Positions 1-6,195 of a stretch of DNA of 7,771 nucleotides are shown piece after piece. The stretch comes from PSLL01 sp964389705. Its GTDB lineage: Bacteria; Desulfobacterota_D; UBA1144; Nemesobacterales; CSP1-2. How positions within the stretch are numbered: position 1 is the first letter of the stretch; the number at the start of each line of letters is the position of its first letter. Both the position numbers and the translations under genes were made by a program. The notes beneath the pieces are model-generated. The model was not told the origin of the DNA. It did no database searches and was given only the letters and a program-made list of their open reading frames with translations. The stretch lies in NCBI GenBank assembly GCA_964389705.1, contig CAYMEO010000100.1, positions 1 to 7,771 of the forward strand, read 5' to 3'.

Positions 1-8
1 TTTCCCTC

Positions 9-36
9 TTGACAATGCTTCTCTATGGATTAAGTT
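9..36 (+). promoter_or_regulatory. Possible promoter of the ABC operon (weak)
   Basis: A perfect -35 consensus TTGACA lies at 9-14, about 60 bases before the first start codon. The best -10 at normal spacing is TAAGTT at 31-36 (16-base spacer), which matches only 3 of 6 consensus positions. A small inverted repeat, TTAAG (30-34) with CTTAA (42-46), follows. The position suits the operon's promoter, but the -10 is poor and the window begins too close upstream to exclude a promoter or gene further back. Confidence 0.25.
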
Positions 37-72
37 GTTAGCTTAAATTTTAGAAACTTCAGTTTTGAGAAG

Positions 73-999
73 ATGATAGAGGTTCAAAATCTCACTAAGC
101 GCTATGGCAATCTGGTTGCCATAGATAACGTATCTTTCCGAGTGGAACATGGAGAGATTCTCGGTTTTCTCGGCCCAAACGGCGCTGGGAAAACTACTAC
201 AATGCGAATTATTACAGGATATATGCCTCCAACGAATGGATCGGTTCGCGTAGCCGACTTTGACATTATGGAAGACCCGATGAAGGCAAAAAGGCTCATA
301 GGGTATCTACCTGAAAATCCCCCATTATATAATGATATGACCGTTGAGGGATATCTTGACTTTGTTGCTGATTTAAAGAAGGTGTCTGGTAAGGATAAGA
401 AAAGCAAACTCGATCTGGCAATGGAAAGGTGTGGAATTGTGAATATAAGGAAACGCCTCATTGGGAATCTCTCTAAGGGATATAGACAGCGTATTGGTAT
501 TGCTCAGGCAATAGTGCACGATCCACTAGTCCTTGTGCTTGATGAGCCTACAATCGGACTTGATCCAAGGCAGATTATAGAGATTCGTCATCTTATAAAG
601 AGTCTCGCAGGAGAGCGCACGGTCGTTCTCAGCACTCATATACTTCCGGAGGTTACAATGGTATGCACAAGGGTCATAATAATCAATGAAGGAAAGATTG
701 TTTTAGAGGAATCGCTTGAGAGACTTTCCGAGAGGGTAGAAGGTGCACAGGTTTTATTTCTTAAAATCAATTATAGAAGTGATGAAGTTAAAGAGAAAAT
801 CCTGTCCCTTGACCATGTATCTCATGTTACTGAAAATGCCTACGGGGAGTTTATAATTCAGACAAAAGGTACAGTTGATATTAGAGAAGAACTGGCAAAA
901 ACCATCGTTCAGAATGGATGGGGGCTTCTTGAAATGCGACCGCTCACACATACGCTTGAAGATGTGTTTCTCAGAGTTATTTCAACCGAGGGGGAGTAA
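73..999 (+). CDS. ABC-2 type transporter ATP-binding protein (GldA-like)
   Basis: Cytoplasmic ATPase subunit that should power the membrane permease encoded next. In the 308-residue product the nucleotide-binding domain covers about residues 1-225. Visible motifs are Walker A GPNGAGKTT (34-42), an ABC signature in the variant form LSKGY (133-137), Walker B VLVLDEP (153-159, catalytic-type Glu158), D-loop GLDP (162-165) and switch His189 in STHIL. The Q-loop position reads YLPENPPLY, with Glu81 where classical ABC ATPases carry Gln; this resembles GldA/ABC-2 exporter ATPases. A C-terminal extension of about 80 residues is also usual for that subfamily. The ATG at 73 gives the canonical N-terminus MIEVQNLTKRYG; a short GAGAAG abuts it, so the ribosome site is weak. 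The stop is immediately followed by the permease ATG. The ATPase assignment is firm; the transported substrate is unknown. Confidence 0.93.
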   Translation: MIEVQNLTKRYGNLVAIDNVSFRVEHGEILGFLGPNGAGKTTTMRIITGYMPPTNGSVRVADFDIMEDPMKAKRLIGYLPENPPLYNDMTVEGYLDFVADLKKVSGKDKKSKLDLAMERCGIVNIRKRLIGNLSKGYRQRIGIAQAIVHDPLVLVLDEPTIGLDPRQIIEIRHLIKSLAGERTVVLSTHILPEVTMVCTRVIIINEGKIVLEESLERLSERVEGAQVLFLKINYRSDEVKEKILSLDHVSHVTENAYGEFIIQTKGTVDIREELAKTIVQNGWGLLEMRPLTHTLEDVFLRVISTEGE

Positions 1000-1752
1000 A
1001 TGAAGGCAATTTTTACGATACTAAAGAGGGAACTAAAATCCTATTTTGCTTCTCCTATTGCGTACATTATTTTGGTTGTATTCCTCGTTCTTTCTGGAAT
1101 ATTTTTTTTCTTTTATCTTGAGAGCTTTATTAAATCTCAATTTGATCCGAGATTTCAGCTACTTAGAGAAAAACTCAATTTGAATGAATTTGTAATTCGT
1201 CCTTACTTTGGCACAATAAGCGTAGTGCTTCTCTTTATGATTCCGCTCATTACGATGAGGCTTATTGCCGAGGAGAGAAAGAATTTTACAGCAGAGCTCC
1301 TCTTTACATCCCCTGTGAGGGTCTCACAGATTGTTCTTGGAAAGTTTCTTGCCTCTTTCTCTCTTTTTGCTATTATGTTGGTTCTCTCTGCTATTTATTT
1401 GGTTGTTCTTAGAGTCTATGGAAATCCGGATTTAGGCCCTGTGCTCTCTGCGTATTTGGGACTCTTTCTTTTGGGTGGAAGCTTAATATCTGCGGGGCTT
1501 TTTGCCTCTTCCCTCACGGAGAATCAGATAGTAGCCGCCGTGATTTCTTTTGGGATTCTCCTCGTTTTCTGGATACTCGGAGCCTCATCCGATGCCGATA
1601 ATTCCATATTGGGATACATTTCTATAATCAACCACCTTGATAATTTTACCAAGGGTGTAATTGCCCTGAGAGATACAATATACTATCTTTCTTTTATATT
1701 TTTTGGTCTATTTCTGACTTATATTATGGTTGAGTCTGAGAGGTGGAGATGA
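1000..1752 (+). CDS. ABC-2 type permease (GldF-like)
   Basis: Inner-membrane permease partner of the preceding ATPase, 250 residues. I count six hydrophobic segments, at about 19-41, 70-89, 114-137, 147-170, 176-195 and 224-244. Between the second and third is the cytoplasmic segment EERKNFTAELLFTSPV (91-106), the conserved motif of ABC-2 permeases thought to contact the ATPase. The N-terminus (KRELKSYFASPIAYI) is also typical of the GldF/NosY-like group. The ATG directly follows the TAA of the ATPase gene, and a strong purine-rich ribosome site (988-996) lies inside that gene's last codons, so translation is probably coupled. The 3' end overlaps the next start as ATGA (1749-1752). Length fits the family and nothing is missing. 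The GldF-like label rests on family resemblance and on the GldG-like gene beside it; a gliding role is not implied. Confidence 0.9.
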   Translation: MKAIFTILKRELKSYFASPIAYIILVVFLVLSGIFFFFYLESFIKSQFDPRFQLLREKLNLNEFVIRPYFGTISVVLLFMIPLITMRLIAEERKNFTAELLFTSPVRVSQIVLGKFLASFSLFAIMLVLSAIYLVVLRVYGNPDLGPVLSAYLGLFLLGGSLISAGLFASSLTENQIVAAVISFGILLVFWILGASSDADNSILGYISIINHLDNFTKGVIALRDTIYYLSFIFFGLFLTYIMVESERWR

Positions 1753-3113
1753 GTAAAAAGCGCTTTCTCCTCTACGGGGCCAATGCATTGATATTTGTTC
1801 TGATAATCCTTGGAATTCTTGTGGCTTTAAATTATTGGGCGTTTAAGAATGACAGCAGATTTGACCTTACTCGAGAGAGGTTATATTCACTTTCGGATCA
1901 GACGATTAAGGTACTAAAGGGTTTAGATACAGAGATAGAGGTTTTGGCTTTTTTTAAGGAAGTCGGCCCTGATAGAAAGGAGTTTCAGGACCTGATAAAT
2001 GGATACTCAAGGAGGAACAGGAAAATAGAGGTGCGATTTATTGACCCCGATAAAGAGCCTGGAATTGCAAAGAAATATGATGTCAACGAATATGGAACCG
2101 TGGTGCTCATAAGTAAAAATCAAAACTTGAAGGTGAAGTTGGCAGACCCAATATCGGGAGGCATTGTGGATAATGCTGAGGAAGAGATTACAAATGCAAT
2201 CATAAAATTATCAAAAGATATAAAGGAAACCGTTTACTTTCTTTCTGGTCATGGAGAAAGAGATATTCAGAGTGATTCGGAACCGGAGGGTTTTGGAAGA
2301 TTAAAGCACGCCCTTGAGGATGAATCTTATGATGTTAAAGAATTGGTACTTCTAAAGGAGCTGAGCATTCCAAAAGAGAATTCAGTGCTCATTGTTGCTG
2401 GTCCTAAGAAACCATTGGACCAAAAGGAGATAGAGATTATTAAGAAATATCTTGACAGCGGTGGAAAAGCCATATTTATGATTGAGCCGAGATCGGGCGA
2501 GGATCTGGTTTTACTCTTGAGGGGTTACGGCTTTGATATAAAGAACGATATTATAATTGATCCTTCTTCTAAACTTGCCGGGGGCGGAGATGTTGCCCCA
2601 ATTGTAGCCGAGTATCCTCCACATGAGATTACGTCTGAGTTTAAGTTTGCAACCCTTTTCCCATATAGCAGGAGCGTCGGCATTATCAAGAGTAATGGTA
2701 TTAGGACAACCATAATTGCCAAAACAAGCCAGTACAGTTGGGGTGAGACGAATTTTGCCCTTTTTGATCAGGGAACTGCCCAGAGAGACCCCGGGGATGA
2801 ACCAGGACCCCTAGGGATTGCCGCTGTGAGTGAAGTTGGAGAAAAAGCTAAAATAGCCGTATTTGGAAATGTAAGTTTTGTGTCAAATCGGTTCTTTAAT
2901 TTCTCAGGAAATAGTGACTTTTTTTTAAATACTCTAAACTGGCTTACAGGGGATGAGCATCTGATTTCAATTAGACCAAAAGTGGCTAAAGAGAGCAATT
3001 TGGTTCTTACTGGCAAACAAATGAGGATTACTTTTTCTGTTACTGTAGTTATTCTTCCAGCAATTGTTCTACTTTCTGGAATTGCTATTTGGTGGCGGCG
3101 TAGGAATATGTGA
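1749..3113 (+). CDS. GldG-like ABC transporter auxiliary protein
   Basis: Membrane-anchored auxiliary component of the ABC system, 454 residues. Hydrophobic segments at about 12-31 and 429-448 bracket a large domain expected to lie outside the cytoplasmic membrane. Family signs are the RFDLTRERLYSLSDQT block after the first helix (37-52), the FLSGHGERD segment (164-172), GGKAIFMIEP (238-247) and the closing block AVFGNVSFVSN with FFLNTLNWLTGD (370-402), as in the ABC_transp_aux/GldG family. The protein ends in Arg-rich WWRRRNM after the last helix. I chose the ATG at 1749, which overlaps the permease stop as ATGA and has AGAGG five bases upstream; a GTG at 1743 would add only two residues. 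No enzymatic residues are evident. In Bacteroidetes, GldG works with GldA and GldF in gliding and secretion; here the function is inferred only as an ABC accessory. Confidence 0.88.
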   Translation: MSKKRFLLYGANALIFVLIILGILVALNYWAFKNDSRFDLTRERLYSLSDQTIKVLKGLDTEIEVLAFFKEVGPDRKEFQDLINGYSRRNRKIEVRFIDPDKEPGIAKKYDVNEYGTVVLISKNQNLKVKLADPISGGIVDNAEEEITNAIIKLSKDIKETVYFLSGHGERDIQSDSEPEGFGRLKHALEDESYDVKELVLLKELSIPKENSVLIVAGPKKPLDQKEIEIIKKYLDSGGKAIFMIEPRSGEDLVLLLRGYGFDIKNDIIIDPSSKLAGGGDVAPIVAEYPPHEITSEFKFATLFPYSRSVGIIKSNGIRTTIIAKTSQYSWGETNFALFDQGTAQRDPGDEPGPLGIAAVSEVGEKAKIAVFGNVSFVSNRFFNFSGNSDFFLNTLNWLTGDEHLISIRPKVAKESNLVLTGKQMRITFSVTVVILPAIVLLSGIAIWWRRRNM

Positions 3114-3130
3114 TTCATCTTAGTTTTGAA

Positions 3131-3160
3131 TTGATAAAGCGGATAAATGGGGAGTATACA
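3131..3160 (+). promoter_or_regulatory. Candidate sigma70-type promoter for the DUF4340 gene
   Basis: TTGATA (3131-3136) and TATACA (3155-3160) are separated by 18 bases, close to consensus (5/6 and 4/6). Transcription would start near 3167 and give a leader of about 110 bases carrying the hairpins and mini-ORF described separately. Were this promoter real, the DUF4340 gene could be expressed apart from the upstream three genes. No terminator is visible after the GldG-like gene, so read-through is also possible. Confidence 0.35.
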
Positions 3161-3187
3161 TTAATAATTGGTTTATTCTTGGCTAGA

Positions 3188-3260
3188 ACCGGTCTCATAA
3201 ATACCGGTAGAAGGCAAAAAAGCCATGAAAAACAAGGACTTACTACCACTTATGAGACTG
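3188..3260 (+). promoter_or_regulatory. Structured leader with competing hairpins
   Basis: Two alternative pairings are visible. One joins ACCGGT (3188-3193) to ACCGGT (3203-3208) around a 9-base loop. The other joins GTCTCATAA (3192-3200) perfectly to TTATGAGAC (3250-3258), extended outward by a G-T and a C-G pair, with an inner helix GGTAG (3206-3210) to CTACC (3243-3247). They share bases, so they cannot coexist. A small GGC/GCC hairpin with an A6 loop (3213-3224) sits just before the mini-ORF start. The right arm of the long helix lies within that ORF. No known riboswitch class is recognised. Confidence 0.4.
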
Positions 3261-3281
3261 CTTCTAATTAAGTACCTATGA
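3225..3281 (+). CDS. Putative 18-residue leucine-rich leader peptide
   Basis: An ATG at 3225 opens an 18-codon ORF reading MKNKDLLPLMRLLLIKYL. Seven of 18 residues are Leu, in runs at positions 6-7 and 12-14. AGAAGG at 3209-3214 is a possible ribosome site ten bases upstream. Its TGA (3279-3281) overlaps the DUF4340 ATG (3278) as ATGA, the same arrangement seen at 1749 in this window. The DUF4340 start has no recognisable ribosome site of its own, so coupling through this ORF would explain how it is translated. A chance ORF of this length is quite possible, and nothing proves that it is translated. Confidence 0.3.
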   Translation: MKNKDLLPLMRLLLIKYL

Positions 3282-4237
3282 CTGCTGAAATAAAATACAC
3301 TGGCTATATAAGAAGGCTTTCAGGAACCGTCATTGCGGCTTTGGTTCTAGCCTTGATTTTAGGCTATCTCTATTTCTTTCAGATAAGAAAGCCGAGCGAA
3401 GGTGAAAAACAGAGAGTTTTTCCAGTTGTTAATTGGGGACAAATAGATGAAATAGAGCTTAAATACCCTTCATACACATTGGTGTGTCAAAAAGAGGGAG
3501 AAAAGTGGTTTATCCTTGAGAATTCAAAAAAATTTAGGGCCGACGATAGAATCATATCCAGGATGACAAAGGACATTTCTCAGATGAGAATTAAAAAGGT
3601 TATCTCTGAGAATGCCAACGACTTGTCTGGGTTTGGTCTTGATAAGCCAGAAGTTGAGGTGAATGCAAAAACCCCAAAAAAGAAGTACCGAATATTAATA
3701 GGCACTGAGAGTCCTACAGGCTCAGGAACGTATATACGGGTGGATAATGAAAGCAGAGTCATTCTTGTAAACAGAGACTCGGTTGAGGGATTTTTAATAA
3801 AGTCGGCAAATGATTTAAGGGATAGACGGATAATTAGTTTTGGAAATGTAAGCGCATTAGAGATCGAGAGAGGGGATACCCGGATTTCAATTAATAAAAA
3901 GGGAAATAGCTGGGAATTAGATGATAACAAGAGCATAAGAGTGAATGAATCAAAGGTTCTAGGGCTCTTAGAAGGAATTGAAGGTCTTGAAGTCGAAAAA
4001 TTTGTTGATGATAACCCAGGTGATTTATCACCATACGGACTAGATAAACCTGAAACTCGAATTGTGATCTCTGATGCTGATAAAAAGAAGACCCTTCTTT
4101 TTGGAAAGAGGGAGAATGGAAAGGTCTACGCTAAAATTGCCGATGAAAAATCGGTCTATCTGGTAGATGATGAAATACTTTCTAAAATTCCTTCTTCTAG
4201 GGAAGAGCTATCTAGAGCCAAGAAGGGTTCATCCTAG
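3278..4237 (+). CDS. Membrane-anchored DUF4340 protein
   Basis: Protein of 319 residues with one N-terminal hydrophobic helix (about 16-34) followed by a long charged, probably extracytoplasmic region. The DUF4340 pattern is seen twice: DLSGFGLDKPEVEV (115-128) and DLSPYGLDKPETRI (249-262). Each is followed by a strand-rich stretch (YRILIGTESPTGSGTYIRVD; TLLFGKRENGKVYAKIAD) and a VILVNRD/VYLVDDE segment. The spacing of about 134 residues indicates an internal duplication. DUF4340 genes commonly follow GldG-like genes, so a role as an accessory of the same envelope ABC complex is likely, but the molecular function is unknown. The ATG at 3278 lacks a clear ribosome site; translation may be coupled to the 18-codon ORF upstream. 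The stop is shared in overlap with aspS on the other strand. Confidence 0.85.
   Translation: MTAEIKYTGYIRRLSGTVIAALVLALILGYLYFFQIRKPSEGEKQRVFPVVNWGQIDEIELKYPSYTLVCQKEGEKWFILENSKKFRADDRIISRMTKDISQMRIKKVISENANDLSGFGLDKPEVEVNAKTPKKKYRILIGTESPTGSGTYIRVDNESRVILVNRDSVEGFLIKSANDLRDRRIISFGNVSALEIERGDTRISINKKGNSWELDDNKSIRVNESKVLGLLEGIEGLEVEKFVDDNPGDLSPYGLDKPETRIVISDADKKKTLLFGKRENGKVYAKIADEKSVYLVDDEILSKIPSSREELSRAKKGSS
4184..4226 (-). terminator. Possible aspS terminator inside the DUF4340 gene
   Basis: Read on the minus strand just past the aspS stop, CCTTCTT pairs with AAGAAGG (7 bp, plus-strand arms 4190-4196 and 4220-4226) around a 23-base loop, followed by AATTTT (4189-4184). CTAG repeats within the loop may add a short inner pairing. 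The loop is long and the T-run short, so this is a weak candidate, but it is the only terminator-like structure near the aspS 3' end. Confidence 0.28.
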
Positions 4238-6021
4238 GGTTTCAAATCCACCCTTATTTTCAGGTCGAGGAGTTGTTTTTCGTCCACAGGCGAAGGAGCT
4301 TCCGTGAACGGACAGACCCCCTTTTGAGTTTTTGGAAAGGCGATAACATCCCTTATAGAGCTAGCACCCGCAATTAGCATAGTTAATCTGTCAACTCCGA
4401 GTGCGATCCCTCCATGAGGGGGAGCTCCAAACTGAAGGGCTTTGAGGAGGAATCCGAATCTCTTCTTTGCCTCTTCAGGCTCAAGTCCTATCTTATCAAA
4501 TAACTTCTCCTGTATGTCGCTTCTATGGATCCTAATGCTTCCTCCGCCGATTTCAACCCCATTTAGAACAATATCATAGGCCCTTGCCTTTACCTTTTCC
4601 GGTGTGTCATCAAAGATTTCTAGATCTTCTTCCTTTGGCGATGTAAAGGGATGGTGCATCGCAACGTATCGTTTTTCGGCTTCGTCAAATTCAAGAAGGG
4701 GAAAATCTACTACCCAGAGAAATGCGAGTTTGCTCTTATCAACCAAATTAAATCTCTCTCCGAGGCGAAGCCGCAGGTTTGAGAGAACGAGATTTACCGT
4801 ATAAGCCGAATCCGCCGCAAAAAATATGATGTCTCCATCTCCAATCTTTAGTGTGTCTTTTAACTTCTCTTTTTCGGACTCGCTTAAAAACTTGGTTATC
4901 GGTGATTGCCACTCACCTTCGGAGACCCTTATCCATGCGAGTCCTTTTGCGCCGAGGGATTTTACAAATTCTCCTAGATCATCGATCTCCTTTCTTGAAA
5001 GCTCTGAGGCCCTTTCTTTGAGATTTAGCGCCTTTATGATTCCACCTCTTTTTATTGCGTCGCTAAACACCTTAAATCCCGAATTCTTAAATACTTCGGT
5101 AACATCCTGAAGCTCAAGACCGAATCTTAAGTCCGGCTTATCGCTTCCGTACTTGAGCATTGCCTCATCGTATTTCATCCTCATAAATGGTGTCTCAATC
5201 TCTATTCCCTTTGCCTGTTTAAAGATTGCCTTAATCATTCCCTCAACTGTTTCCATAACTTCGTCCTCGTCCACAAACGACATCTCTAAGTCAATTTGTG
5301 TGAACTCGGGCTGTCGATCAGCCCTTAAATCCTCATCGCGAAAACAGCGCACAATCTGATAGTATCGGTCGAATCCAGAAATCATGAGTGTTTGCTTGAG
5401 AAGCTGAGGGGATTGAGGAAGGGCATAAAATTCACCTGGATTGAGTCTGCTCGGGACTAAAAAGTCCCTTGCCCCCTCGGGTGTTGACCTAGTAAGATAA
5501 GGGGTTTCTATCTCTATAAATCCCTTGGAATTCAGATAGCTTCTCGTTGCACTCACTATTTTGTGTCTTAAGATGAGGTTGTCTCTCATTATCGGCCTTC
5601 TCAGGTCGAGAAACCTGTATTCAAGTCTCAGAAGTTCATCTACTTTTATCTCATCCTCTATAGAGAATGGTAGGGGCTTTGATGTATTGAGTATTCTTAT
5701 CTCCTCTGCAATGACTTCAATCTCGCCCGTCTTAATATTCGGATTTAATGTCTCAGACGGTCGCCTCTTTACCGTACCCTTTACAGCTATAGTCCATTCA
5801 TCTTTTAACAGCCCTGCCTTTTCATGTGATTCTTTGCTGAACTGAGGGTTAAAAACAATCTGTACAATACCTTCTCTATCCCTTAAATCCACAAATATAA
5901 GTCCGCCATGATCCCTTTTTGATTGAACCCATCCCATGAGAATCACTTTGCGCTCTAGGTCTTTTGCTCCGAGGCTTCCACAGTAGTCTGTTCTTTTCCA
6001 ATCTCCCAAAAGATCAAGCAT
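4234..6021 (-). CDS. aspS: Aspartyl-tRNA synthetase, bacterial type
   Basis: Cytoplasmic class II synthetase that joins Asp to tRNA-Asp using ATP. The 595-residue product has the full bacterial plan: N-terminal OB-fold anticodon-binding domain (about 1-105, with RDHGGLIFVDLRDREG at 36-51), motif 1 region FIEIETPYLT (168-177), flipping loop STPEGARDFLVPSR (179-192), motif 2 FRDEDLRADRQPEFTQID (227-244), a GAD insertion domain (about 300-415) and motif 3 GIALGVDRLTMLIAG (538-552). I chose the ATG at 6021 because GGGAG (6033-6029) lies seven bases upstream and the length matches the family. An ATG at 6174 in the same frame would add 51 residues unlike any AspRS and run into the era start. His38 aligns with E. 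coli Leu30, a position linked to tRNA discrimination. The stop overlaps that of the DUF4340 gene. Confidence 0.96.
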   Translation of the reverse strand: MLDLLGDWKRTDYCGSLGAKDLERKVILMGWVQSKRDHGGLIFVDLRDREGIVQIVFNPQFSKESHEKAGLLKDEWTIAVKGTVKRRPSETLNPNIKTGEIEVIAEEIRILNTSKPLPFSIEDEIKVDELLRLEYRFLDLRRPIMRDNLILRHKIVSATRSYLNSKGFIEIETPYLTRSTPEGARDFLVPSRLNPGEFYALPQSPQLLKQTLMISGFDRYYQIVRCFRDEDLRADRQPEFTQIDLEMSFVDEDEVMETVEGMIKAIFKQAKGIEIETPFMRMKYDEAMLKYGSDKPDLRFGLELQDVTEVFKNSGFKVFSDAIKRGGIIKALNLKERASELSRKEIDDLGEFVKSLGAKGLAWIRVSEGEWQSPITKFLSESEKEKLKDTLKIGDGDIIFFAADSAYTVNLVLSNLRLRLGERFNLVDKSKLAFLWVVDFPLLEFDEAEKRYVAMHHPFTSPKEEDLEIFDDTPEKVKARAYDIVLNGVEIGGGSIRIHRSDIQEKLFDKIGLEPEEAKKRFGFLLKALQFGAPPHGGIALGVDRLTMLIAGASSIRDVIAFPKTQKGVCPFTEAPSPVDEKQLLDLKIRVDLKP

Positions 6022-6061
6022 AAGTCCGCTCCCTTTTTCCGTTTCTAATCCGTGTTTAAAA

Positions 6062-6090
6062 ATGTTAACCTTTATATTAGATGTTATCAA
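6062..6090 (-). promoter_or_regulatory. aspS: Candidate aspS promoter
   Basis: On the minus strand TTGATA (6090-6085) and TAACAT (6067-6062) are 17 bases apart, matching 5/6 and 4/6 consensus positions. The start would fall near 6055, giving a leader of about 34 bases before the aspS ATG. It is the best-spaced pair I find in this strand of the divergent gap; an overlapping TATAAA at poorer spacing is an alternative -10. Confidence 0.38.
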
Positions 6091-6116
6091 GCAAAGGCTA
6101 CGGAGTCTTTTGAGAA

Positions 6117-6122
6117 TATAAT
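6117..6122 (+). promoter_or_regulatory. era: Possible -10 element for era
   Basis: A perfect TATAAT lies at 6117-6122 in the divergent gap, 41 bases before the earliest possible era start. No acceptable -35 hexamer is found 16-18 bases upstream, and there is no extended -10 TG. In AT-rich DNA this may be chance, but position and orientation suit era. Confidence 0.27.
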
Positions 6123-6195
6123 TGCTAATAATGAGGAATGCTTCGCAAATCGTCCTTATTAATTGGAAGCTCATATTCTATTGAGGTTGAGGAAT

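Noticed and set aside
102..951. Minus-strand open frames opposite the ABC ATPase gene
   Set aside because: They lie fully antisense to a strongly supported gene, with no family resemblance or ribosome site that I can support.
1743..1748. GTG at 1743 as the start of the GldG-like gene
   Set aside because: The ATG at 1749 has an AGAGG at proper spacing and forms a classic ATGA overlap; the GTG would lie on the ribosome site.
3114..3187. Search for a terminator after the GldG-like gene
   Set aside because: No stable stem followed by a T-run is present, so I do not claim that the operon ends before the DUF4340 gene.
3188..3258. Inverted repeats considered as ends of a small mobile element
   Set aside because: The arms are only 9 bases long and about 50 bases apart, with no flanking target duplication and no transposase; an RNA leader structure is the simpler reading.
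4604..5845. Several plus-strand open frames of 66-94 codons opposite aspS
   Set aside because: Their translations are Ser/Arg/Phe-rich low-information products typical of the antisense of a conserved gene, and none carries a recognisable motif.
6022..6174. A 51-residue N-terminal extension of aspS beginning at the ATG at 6174
   Set aside because: The added residues do not resemble AspRS, the ATG at 6021 has an ideal ribosome site and yields the normal length, and the extension would cover the divergent promoter region and overlap the earliest era start.
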